A DNA stretch of 5,925 nucleotides from Synechococcales cyanobacterium PMM_0003 (GTDB lineage Bacteria > Cyanobacteriota > Cyanobacteriia > Pseudanabaenales > Pseudanabaenaceae), in the NCBI GenBank assembly GCA_949128015.1, contig CASBRC010000314.1, positions 1 through 5,925 of the forward strand, read 5' to 3'. How positions within the stretch are numbered: position 1 is the stretch's first letter; each line of letters opens with the position of its first letter. The notes below the pieces were generated by a model that worked only from the letters and a program-made list of their open reading frames with translations, made no database searches and was not told the origin of the DNA. Positions 1 to 5,056 of the stretch are shown piece by piece. The position numbers were made by a program, and so were the translations under genes.

Positions 1-19
1 GAGATGGCGGAATTTCGTT

Positions 20-37
20 CTAAGTATTTATACTTAG
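20..37. repeat. Short palindrome over the DUF29 stop codon
   Basis: CTAAGTA (20-26) and TACTTAG (31-37) form a perfect 7-bp stem with a 4-base loop, extendable by one pair. It overlaps the stop codon (34-36) of the minus-strand DUF29 gene. No T-run follows on the minus strand, so it is not a standard intrinsic terminator. It could protect a 3' end or be chance in AT-rich DNA. Confidence 0.4.
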
Positions 38-504
38 CGCCAAACTAAGATGCTCCCATTTAGCATTGCGTCAATATCGCGGCTAAATTGCCATGTATCG
101 GGGAAATCAGTGTTTTGATAGCCTTGATTTTTTCTCACTATTCGCAATGCAAGGTCAAAGGATTCTTGGAATAACTCATCACTACTAAAATAATTTTTGA
201 GGCTAGGTGATTGACGCAAAATTCCGATAATTTCAAACCTTGTGCGATCGATCGTGATTTCCCATCCTGCATAGTCATACTCACTTCTGACATAGCAACG
301 CTTTAGCAAATGCTCTAATAAAGTGACTAAACGACTTCTTAATTCGCGTCTGTCCTTGCCAGCCAAACCTTCTAACTCCTCAATTAAATTTTCAACATCA
401 AGATTGTGGAAATCACCAACTTTTAACTGCGCGATCGCATTTTCCACCCACAGATTTAGATCTTGCTCATATAGAGTTGTTTTTTGGGCAATTGTTTGAG
501 TCAT
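34..504 (-). CDS. DUF29 family protein
   Basis: The 156-aa product has the layout of the DUF29 family, which is very common and often multicopy in cyanobacteria. The N-terminus carries the typical run LYEQDLNLWVENAI (about residues 11-24), then an acidic helix DVENLIEELEGLAGKDRREL (about 36-55) and a hydrophobic helix ending in LLEHLLKRCY. The C-terminal half has the family's PSLKNYF segment. Length fits the usual 140-160 aa. No signal peptide or membrane segment is visible, so it is probably a cytosolic, mainly helical protein. Its molecular function is unknown. The start is supported by a GAGGAG Shine-Dalgarno (515-520) ten bases upstream. The gene stands alone, with no same-strand gene next to it in the window. 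Family call is firm; function is not assignable. Confidence 0.85.
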   Translation of the reverse strand: MTQTIAQKTTLYEQDLNLWVENAIAQLKVGDFHNLDVENLIEELEGLAGKDRRELRSRLVTLLEHLLKRCYVRSEYDYAGWEITIDRTRFEIIGILRQSPSLKNYFSSDELFQESFDLALRIVRKNQGYQNTDFPDTWQFSRDIDAMLNGSILVWR

Positions 505-560
505 ATTAATTTTGCTCCTCTAAAATTTTGAATATTAGGCGATCGCTAATAGCTTGAGAG

Positions 561-590
561 AGTATGTCCCATTGTAGCTTTTGATGTTAA
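561..590 (-). promoter_or_regulatory. Weak candidate promoter for the DUF29 gene
   Basis: On the minus strand TTAACA (585-590, 5/6 to the -35 consensus) is followed after 18 bases by CATACT (561-566, 4/6 to the -10). This would give a leader of roughly 50 bases before the start at 504. Matches of this quality arise by chance in AT-rich DNA, so this is a suggestion only. Confidence 0.22.
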
Positions 591-656
591 TAGGCTAAAA
601 ATGCGATGCGATCGCCAAGTTCTTCCTAACTCCATCGATCTGTCAAATCTTGCACG

Positions 657-690
657 TTAATCCAGCAATTCTCATTATAAAAATTAATTT
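657..690 (+). repeat. Dispersed palindromic repeat, copy 1 (left half only)
   Basis: Bases 657-678 are identical, in inverted orientation, to 5809-5830 at the far end of the window (22 of 22). Bases 666-684 are identical to 2881-2899 (19 of 19, direct). The other copies continue into a second arm reading ATGAGAATTGCTG, but here that arm is missing and a different, longer hairpin (680-732) takes its place. This copy is therefore truncated or interrupted. The element resembles the short palindromic units (REP- or MITE-like) common in cyanobacterial spacers. Confidence 0.75.
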
Positions 691-732
691 TTTGAAGTGC
701 CGCCTACAGCGGCACTTCAAAAAATTAATTTT
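680..732. repeat. Perfect 24-bp inverted repeat (long hairpin)
   Basis: Bases 680-703 and 709-732 are exact reverse complements, separated by the 5-base loop CTACA. The inner stem is GC-rich (GAAGTGCCGC with GCGGCACTTC) and the outer stem is AT-only. Read on either strand, the GC stem is followed by A-rich rather than T-rich sequence, so it does not look like an intrinsic terminator. It lies 75 bases upstream of the tRNA. A miniature mobile element or a structured-RNA unit are possible readings; neither is shown. Confidence 0.85.
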
Positions 733-754
733 GGGGTTTTAAAACACACATACC

Positions 755-767
755 GTGATATGATCAC
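755..767 (+). promoter_or_regulatory. Probable -10 region of the tRNA-Ser promoter, within a small palindrome
   Basis: TATGAT (759-764) matches the -10 consensus at 5 of 6 positions and lies 43 bases upstream of the tRNA, leaving a leader of about 37 bases. It sits inside GTGAT-ATG-ATCAC (755-767), a perfect 5-bp-arm palindrome. No good -35 lies at the usual distance; TTGGGG (731-736) is 22 bases away. The palindrome could be an operator or chance. Confidence 0.35.
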
Positions 768-807
768 AACTGCTTTGCTAGCCAAACATAAGCTACAAGA
801 CATACTT

Positions 808-894
808 GGAGAGGTGGCAGAGTGGTTGAATGCGTCTGACTCGAAATCAGATTTGGGGTCACACCTAACGGGAGTTCGAATCTCCCCCTCTCCG
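808..894 (+). tRNA. tRNA-Ser(CGA)
   Basis: An 87-base cloverleaf can be folded by eye. The acceptor stem pairs GGAGAGG (808-814) with CCTCTCC (887-893), with G894 as discriminator. The anticodon arm is TCTGA-CTCGAAA-TCAGA, giving anticodon CGA, which reads the serine codon UCG. The T arm is GGGAG-TTCGAAT-CTCCC. The long variable arm between the anticodon and T stems is the class II form expected for serine. The 3' CCA is not encoded (TAAC follows), as is common in cyanobacteria, so it must be added after transcription. A strong terminator follows directly, so this is probably a single-gene transcript. Confidence 0.97.
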
Positions 895-935
895 TAACAA
901 AAAAGGGTGCTGCTTAGCAGCACCCTTTTTTGTTA
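895..935. terminator. Bidirectional-looking intrinsic terminator after tRNA-Ser
   Basis: Starting one base after the tRNA, bases 895-914 and 916-935 are perfectly self-complementary. The GC core is GGGTGCTGC / GCAGCACCC. It is preceded by an A-tract (899-904) and followed by a T-tract (926-931), so both strands read as GC stem plus U-run. It should end the tRNA transcript. On the other strand it could block readthrough from the minus-strand gene ending at 1041, which has no obvious terminator of its own. Confidence 0.9.
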
Positions 936-1040
936 TGGAAAATCGCCGCAATGCTAATTATTGGGTTTTACTGTCTAATCTCTCATTGTGAATGGCTTAG
1001 GACATTGGCAATATTGAGAACGCTATGCAGGCTTTCTATT

Positions 1041-2129
1041 TTATGGGATTAGATCGAGAAACATGCCTGCGATCGCAGTTTCGGCAGCTTCACAAATACC
1101 TCGCTCTGTAATTAACCCTGTAACAAGTCTCGCAGGAGTAATATCAAATCCATAATTTAAAGCAGAAGTTTCCAATGGAGCAACTCGGACTTTGCCGATC
1201 GCACCATCATCTTGTAGTCCTTGCATATATAGAACTTCATCGGCGCTGCGAGTCTCGATCGCAATCTCTTTAATCCCATCTGAGATCTGCATATCAAAAG
1301 TGGAACTTGGTAACGCCACATAAAAAGGAACGTCATTATCAAACGCAGCGAGAGCTTTAAGATATGTGCCGATTTTATTAGCGACATCGCCGCTACGAGT
1401 CGTGCGATCGGTTCCCACGATGCAAAGATCGACCTTACCATATTGCATTAACAAGCCACCTGTATTGTCGGCAATCAGGGTATGTGGAATCTTTGATTGT
1501 CCGAGTTCCCATGCGGTCAAATTTGCGCCCTGATTGCGGGGGCGGGTTTCATCGACCCACACATGGATATTCAGCCCGCGATCGCAAGCTTCATAAATTG
1601 GCGCTAAGGCACTACCGCGATCGACGATCGCTAGCCATCCTGCATTGCAATGGGTGAGAATATTGACGGGTTCACCTTTGGGCTTAGTCTTGGCGATCGC
1701 CTCGATTAGTTCACAGCCAAATCTGCCAATATTGCGGGTTCCAATTACATCTTCGTCAGCAATGGCGATCGCTTCTTTGAGGGCAAGTTCTACTAAGTCT
1801 TGATTTGTGGGAGCTTTATCTAATACCGCAAGCATGCGATCGACTGCCCACATCAGATTTACGGCTGTAGGACGCGCAAGACGAATTATGGCTGAAAGAG
1901 CTTTAATTTTTTCGCGATCGCCTTTACTTTCTCTAGCGGCTAGGTACACGCCAAAGGCGGCGACATTGCCGATTACGCCTGCTCCGCGCACGGTCATGTC
2001 TTGGATGGCAAGGGTAGCATCGGCACTAGTTTTGAGGGTTTTTGTCACTAAGCAAAAGGGAAGTTGCGTCTGGTCAATCACCACCAGATCACCTGCTTCT
2101 AGCCAAAATGCTTTATATGTAGAATTCAT
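1041..2129 (-). CDS. mtnA: S-methyl-5-thioribose-1-phosphate isomerase family protein
   Basis: MtnA interconverts methylthioribose-1-phosphate and methylthioribulose-1-phosphate in the cytosolic methionine salvage pathway; it belongs to the eIF2B-like isomerases. From the ATG at 2129 the product has 362 aa, close to the usual 340-370. Family landmarks in order: IDQTQLP (18-24), MTVRGAGVIG (45-54), RPTAVNLMWAVDRM (86-99), THCNAGW with the presumed catalytic Cys161, DETRPRNQGANLTAWEL (193-209), and GTDRT with presumed catalytic Asp241, then GDVANKIGTY (247-256). The common forms RGAPAIG and GADRI are altered here, so the protein belongs to a divergent subgroup and could act on a related sugar phosphate such as 5-deoxyribose-1-phosphate. 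A start at 2156 adds nine residues. I prefer 2129 because GAGGAG (2135-2140) lies five bases upstream and homologues begin about here. No other salvage gene is nearby. Confidence 0.85.
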   Translation of the reverse strand: MNSTYKAFWLEAGDLVVIDQTQLPFCLVTKTLKTSADATLAIQDMTVRGAGVIGNVAAFGVYLAARESKGDREKIKALSAIIRLARPTAVNLMWAVDRMLAVLDKAPTNQDLVELALKEAIAIADEDVIGTRNIGRFGCELIEAIAKTKPKGEPVNILTHCNAGWLAIVDRGSALAPIYEACDRGLNIHVWVDETRPRNQGANLTAWELGQSKIPHTLIADNTGGLLMQYGKVDLCIVGTDRTTRSGDVANKIGTYLKALAAFDNDVPFYVALPSSTFDMQISDGIKEIAIETRSADEVLYMQGLQDDGAIGKVRVAPLETSALNYGFDITPARLVTGLITERGICEAAETAIAGMFLDLIP

Positions 2130-2134
2130 GATTT

Positions 2135-2140
2135 CTCCTC
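2135..2140 (-). promoter_or_regulatory. Shine-Dalgarno site that decides the mtnA start
   Basis: On the minus strand GAGGAG lies five bases before the ATG at 2129. The upstream ATG at 2156 has only a poorly placed GAGA-rich stretch. The motif CCGAGGA occurs twice in tandem here, ten bases apart; the second copy forms this site. Confidence 0.7.
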
Positions 2141-2174
2141 GGATATCCTCGGACATTAGAGCGATCTTTTCTCA

Positions 2175-2203
2175 ATCATGCTCTAAGTCGAACCTAAGAG
2201 CAA
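2175..2203 (-). promoter_or_regulatory. Candidate promoter of mtnA
   Basis: On the minus strand TTGCTC (2198-2203) and CATGAT (2175-2180) are 17 bases apart, each 4/6 to consensus. Transcription would begin near 2168, leaving about 39 bases before the ATG at 2129 but only about 12 before 2156, which fits the inner start. The element overlaps short GCTCT/AGAGC arms. The alternative is readthrough from the same-strand gene upstream, which ends at 2260. Confidence 0.28.
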
Positions 2204-2259
2204 ATAAATTTGCCATTGTGCGATCGTGCAGTCTCGTATTTTACAAAGGTATCAAATCA

Positions 2260-2832
2260 CTACATCAAATCATAAAATGAATCTTTCCCTAAATGGCAAA
2301 CATAGTTTTTCACCAGTTCCTTCAGGTTGCTAGACTGAGACAATGGAATCCAATCGTCAACTGAACCTCGAAAACACCAGCGTTCAATTGTAAATTCTCT
2401 CGTTTGTACATCTTCTAGAACGAACTGCATCATAGGGCTATAGGAAAGGGAAAAAGCGACAGCATTTTTCGCTCTAAGAGAATTATTACCATAATAAGAT
2501 GACACAATCTCTAATAGCTGTTCAGGATTTTGGTTAGGCATGTAAATAATGATGTTTTTGACTTTAACATCAATCATGAAGTAATCAATTTTGGCGTATT
2601 TCTTTACACCTGATTTGACGATCTCAATTTCTTCGGGAGTAATGATTTGAGGGGGAATTTTCCTTAAGAACACCTGAGCGTTGGGATTTTCATAAATTTC
2701 ATAGCTATCAGGAATGACATCAACTGGATTCCCATCTGGTTTTGACGAAAAGAAATACTTAGGATTCCCTAGCTTGGTTGTGCCTTGGTATAAATAAAAT
2801 TTCTTGTTTCGTCGGTTGATATGCTCAATCAT
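2260..2832 (-). CDS. Conserved-looking protein of unknown function (190 aa)
   Basis: I cannot assign a function. The N-terminus, NKKFYLYQGTTKLGNPKYFFS (about residues 9-29), followed by IPDSYEIYENPNAQVFLRKI (about 40-59), reads like a small basic-aromatic beta domain; I recall similar hypothetical proteins from scattered bacteria but no characterised member. The middle alternates short beta-like stretches (YFMIDVKVKNIIIYMP). The C-terminus has an aromatic patch, IERWCFRGSVDDWIPLS, and a final helix. No signal peptide, membrane segment or known catalytic motif is visible, so it is probably cytosolic. The start at 2832 has GAGGAT (2841-2846) eight bases upstream. The gene contains no HIP1 octamer, reads more AT-rich than its neighbours and sits next to a palindromic repeat, which may point to later acquisition. 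It could be cotranscribed with mtnA, 130 bases downstream. Confidence 0.75.
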   Translation of the reverse strand: MIEHINRRNKKFYLYQGTTKLGNPKYFFSSKPDGNPVDVIPDSYEIYENPNAQVFLRKIPPQIITPEEIEIVKSGVKKYAKIDYFMIDVKVKNIIIYMPNQNPEQLLEIVSSYYGNNSLRAKNAVAFSLSYSPMMQFVLEDVQTREFTIERWCFRGSVDDWIPLSQSSNLKELVKNYVCHLGKDSFYDLM

Positions 2833-2880
2833 GGTTAGGCATCCTCAATTAGGTTTTAATATTTCTTGTTTCTACCTGCT

Positions 2881-2919
2881 CAATTCTCATTATAAAAATA
2901 GGTTTTGTGATGAGAATTG
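2881..2919 (+). repeat. Dispersed palindromic repeat, copy 2 (both arms)
   Basis: Bases 2881-2897 pair with 2903-2919 (17 positions, two of them G-T) around a 5-base centre. Bases 2881-2899 equal 666-684 of copy 1. Bases 2891-2922 match 5793-5824 of copy 3 at 28 of 32 positions, including an asymmetric centre TATAAAAAT-N-GGTTT. It lies in the divergent spacer between the unknown 190-aa gene and comB, just upstream of the probable comB promoter. Confidence 0.8.
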
Positions 2920-2939
2920 CTGCTATCTTGACATGCGCC

Positions 2940-2968
2940 TTGCAAAACAGACAATCATAGAGTTTAAT
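2940..2968 (+). promoter_or_regulatory. Probable promoter of the comB-like gene
   Basis: TTGCAA (2940-2945, 4/6 to -35) and TTTAAT (2963-2968, 5/6 to -10) are separated by 17 bases. Transcription would start near 2975, giving a leader of about 27 bases to the ATG at 3002. A perfect TTGACA also lies at 2928-2933, but has only a poor -10 (AATCAT, 19-base spacing). Confidence 0.42.
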
Positions 2969-3001
2969 TTATACACGAAGACTCAATCATCAGATCTGTA
3001 A

Positions 3002-3718
3002 ATGAAAATATTTGTCTATCACACGCCAGAGTTAGTCCCTGCTGAAGGAAATCCAGACTGTGCGATCGCAGTTGATATTTTGAGAGCAACCACCACAATT
3101 GCTACTGCTCTTGCGGCTGGAGCCGAAGGTGTGCAAGTGTTTTCTGACCTCAATGAATTGATGCGTGTCAGTGATGCGCATCCGCCAGAGCTAAGGATTC
3201 GGGTCGGTGAGCGTGGTGGAAAAACAGTTGAAGGCTGCGATTTGGGAAATTCACCTTTTGACTTTACACCTGATGTGGTCAAAGGTAAGCGAATTTTTAT
3301 GAGTACAACCAATGGCACGCGATCGCTGCAAAAGATTCAAAATGCTGAGAGTGTATTAGCTTGCGCGATGATTAATCTTGGCTCAGTATTAAAATATTTG
3401 CGTGAAAATAAGCCTGAGACGGTGTGGATTGTCGGTTCGGGCTGGGAAGGTAGCTATTCTCTCGAAGATACAACTTGTGCTGGTGCGATCGCCGCTAATC
3501 TCGAAAATGAGGCTGACTTCGGTAATGATGAAGCGATCGCAGCAGCGACTCTCTACAAAGCTTGGAAAGGTGAAGTTGAAGAATTATTTTATCAAGCGAG
3601 TCACGGCAAACGCTTGCTCAACCTTAATGGGGCTGAAGATATCGCGTATTGTGCCAAGATTGATGTCGTCGATGTTCTGCCCAAGCAATCTAGTGCAGGC
3701 TTGCTAGTTGCCGCCTAG
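3002..3718 (+). CDS. comB: ComB family protein, putative 2-phosphosulfolactate phosphatase
   Basis: ComB is a Mg-dependent phosphatase that removes phosphate from 2-phosphosulfolactate to give sulfolactate, known from coenzyme M synthesis in methanogens. The 238-aa length is typical. Conserved blocks in order: [10 protein letters not shown] (24-33), RVGERGG (67-73), [11 protein letters not shown] (78-88), STTNGTRSL (101-109) and EDTTCAGAI in the second half. These are the family's signature segments, so the fold call is firm. Cyanobacteria are not known to make coenzyme M, so the true substrate here is uncertain. No clear Shine-Dalgarno precedes the ATG; the previous in-frame stop ends at 3001, so upstream extension is impossible. 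The methylase gene starts 40 bases downstream on the same strand, so cotranscription is possible. It contains four HIP1 sites and looks native. Confidence 0.88.
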   Translation: MKIFVYHTPELVPAEGNPDCAIAVDILRATTTIATALAAGAEGVQVFSDLNELMRVSDAHPPELRIRVGERGGKTVEGCDLGNSPFDFTPDVVKGKRIFMSTTNGTRSLQKIQNAESVLACAMINLGSVLKYLRENKPETVWIVGSGWEGSYSLEDTTCAGAIAANLENEADFGNDEAIAAATLYKAWKGEVEELFYQASHGKRLLNLNGAEDIAYCAKIDVVDVLPKQSSAGLLVAA

Positions 3719-3727
3719 TGGTACTAG
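3715..3727. repeat. Small palindrome at the comB stop
   Basis: CTAGT (3715-3719) and ACTAG (3723-3727) pair around GGT, covering the comB stop codon. No T-run follows, so it is not a convincing terminator, and transcription probably continues into the methylase gene. Confidence 0.3.
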
Positions 3728-3758
3728 ATTGGATAAGCATTAATTTTCCCTTGTTGCC

Positions 3759-4640
3759 ATGCCATCGCTTCACCATTCATCTCTGCTCATGACTCCCTTG
3801 GCAAAACAAGTGGCGAATGTTCCTCAATCTACTGCAAAGCCCGCCCGCCTTACCCCTCCTCTAAAATGGGCAGGTGGTAAGCGTTGGCTTGTGCAGTATT
3901 TACAACACACTTGGCAAAAACACAGCGATCGCCGCTTAGTAGAGCCATTTTGTGGTGGATTGGCGATCGCTTTGGGTTTACAACCTCAAAAAGCTTTGCT
4001 AAATGACATTAATCCCCATGTGGTGAACTTTTATCAATGTCTGCAAAAAGGATTAAAGCTAGAGATAGATGTCCAAAATGAGCGCGAATTTTACTATGCT
4101 CAGCGAGTAGAATTTAATCGTTTAATCCAATCGGAACAAGCTGAAACTCCCAAAGCAGCGCAACTATTTTATTATCTCAATCGCACTGGTTATAACGGGC
4201 TTTGTCGGTTTAATCAGAAAGGTGGTTTTAATGTTCCTTTTGGTAAATATAAAACCATAAATTACAATCTAGATTTCTCAACATATAAACCTACGCTTTC
4301 ACAATGGAAGTTTACGAATCTGGATTTTGGCAAAATCAAGATTGCTGCCAACGATCTTATTTATGCCGATCCGCCCTACGATGTTGAGTTTCGACAATAT
4401 TCTAAGCATGGCTTTGAATGGTCAGAGCAAGAACGCTTAGCCCAATGGTTAGCCGATCAAAACTGTCCTGCGATCGCATCTAATCAAGCAACCGATCGAG
4501 TTCTTGCCCTCTACAAAAATTTGGGATTTGAATATCAAATCCTCGATGCTCCAAGAAGAATTAGCTGTAACGGCGATCGAGTTCCTGCGAAAGAAATGCT
4601 AGCCTATAAAGGATTTGAAAAAGGGCTAGAGCTATTATGA
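3759..4640 (+). CDS. Dam-class DNA adenine N6-methyltransferase (probable GATC specificity)
   Basis: The enzyme transfers a methyl group from S-adenosylmethionine to adenine N6 in a specific DNA site. Landmarks of the D12/Dam (alpha) class, in order: PPLKWAGGKRWL (33-44), the AdoMet-binding block VEPFCGGLAIALGL (61-74), NDINPHVVNFYQ (82-93), the Dam-family segment NRTGYNGLCRFNQKGGFNVP (141-160), and the catalytic motif DPPY (204-207). The 293 aa fit Dam and M.DpnII-like enzymes (about 270-290). GATC specificity is inferred from this similarity, not seen directly. Neither M1 (3759) nor M11 (3789) has a Shine-Dalgarno; the first ten residues look dispensable, so a 283-aa product is possible. 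The gene overlaps the downstream nuclease by four bases (ATGA), which argues for a restriction-modification pair rather than a solitary Dam. Three HIP1 sites suggest long residence in the genome. Confidence 0.92.
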   Translation: MPSLHHSSLLMTPLAKQVANVPQSTAKPARLTPPLKWAGGKRWLVQYLQHTWQKHSDRRLVEPFCGGLAIALGLQPQKALLNDINPHVVNFYQCLQKGLKLEIDVQNEREFYYAQRVEFNRLIQSEQAETPKAAQLFYYLNRTGYNGLCRFNQKGGFNVPFGKYKTINYNLDFSTYKPTLSQWKFTNLDFGKIKIAANDLIYADPPYDVEFRQYSKHGFEWSEQERLAQWLADQNCPAIASNQATDRVLALYKNLGFEYQILDAPRRISCNGDRVPAKEMLAYKGFEKGLELL

Positions 4641-5056
4641 GTCTTCGCAATACCGAAACTGGCGCAGTTTTAGAGCAAATGGTATTGCATTCCTTGATTT
4701 ATGGTGGCTATCTTTCTCAGTCACAGCAATATATTGGCAGTCGTCCGGGTGGGGGAAAACATAAAATTGATGTTGTTGCTAATCGGGGCGATCGCAATGT
4801 TTTGATTTCCCTAAAATGGCAGCAGGTAGGTGGTACAGCGGAGCAGAAAGTTCCTTTTGAAGTAATTTGTTTAATGGATGCGATGGAGCAGAATCCTAAT
4901 TATCAAAAGGCTTATTTAGTACTCGGTGGTGAAGGTTGGACTTTACGTGAATTTTATATTTCAGGAGATTTGCAGCAATATATTCCCTACGGCGATTGCG
5001 TAGAGATTGTCACACTTGAGCGATTTATTATGAAAGCAAATATGGGCAAGCTCTAA
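4637..5056 (+). CDS. Small PD-(D/E)XK-type nuclease, probable type II restriction endonuclease
   Basis: The 139-aa product probably cuts DNA at the site protected by the methylase it overlaps. Visible features: an N-terminal helix with Glu13 (TGAVLEQMVLHSLI), a glycine-rich loop SRPGGGKHKID ending in Asp45, then a strand NVLISLKWQ with Lys60. Asp45 followed twelve residues later by S-L-K fits the PD-(D/E)XK core, but the usual acidic residue before X-K is Ser58. The next segment, GGTAEQKVPFEV (65-76), resembles a motif I associate with restriction endonucleases; Glu69 or Glu75 could supply the missing acid (inference). The protein is very short; enzymes such as PvuII are near 157 aa, while GATC-cutters like MboI or DpnII are nearer 280. 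Start and stop overlap (ATGA) implies translational coupling with the methylase. Its last four bases overlap the convergent gene. It could also be a non-restriction nuclease. Confidence 0.75.
   Translation: MSLRNTETGAVLEQMVLHSLIYGGYLSQSQQYIGSRPGGGKHKIDVVANRGDRNVLISLKWQQVGGTAEQKVPFEVICLMDAMEQNPNYQKAYLVLGGEGWTLREFYISGDLQQYIPYGDCVEIVTLERFIMKANMGKL

Larger units (their letters stand above)
505..807. other. Gene-free spacer between the DUF29 gene and tRNA-Ser
   Basis: I see no credible protein gene in these 303 bases. It contains two HIP1 octamers (539-546 and 608-615), a repeat half-copy from 657, a 24-bp hairpin (680-732) and the probable tRNA promoter. The open frame starting at 697 runs through the hairpin and the whole tRNA and has no ribosome-binding site, so it is not counted as a gene. 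Confidence 0.7.

Noticed and set aside
680..732. Intrinsic terminator reading of the long hairpin
   Set aside because: On either strand the GC stem is followed by A-rich sequence rather than a U-run, unlike the true terminator at 895-935.
697..897. 66-codon plus-strand open frame
   Set aside because: It crosses the long hairpin and the entire tRNA-Ser, with no ribosome-binding site; the tRNA explains the sequence.
717..923. 68-codon minus-strand open frame over the tRNA
   Set aside because: It is antisense to the tRNA and begins in its terminator; such frames are a frequent false call on class II tRNAs.
1807..2280. 157-codon plus-strand open frame
   Set aside because: It is antisense to mtnA, whose protein motifs are unmistakable; its own translation has no recognisable domain.
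2804..3001. 65-codon plus-strand open frame before comB
   Set aside because: It overlaps the start of the 190-aa gene on the other strand, runs through a palindromic repeat and the likely comB promoter, and shows no protein pattern.
3402..3707. 101-codon open frame inside comB
   Set aside because: It is an out-of-frame shadow of a well-conserved gene.
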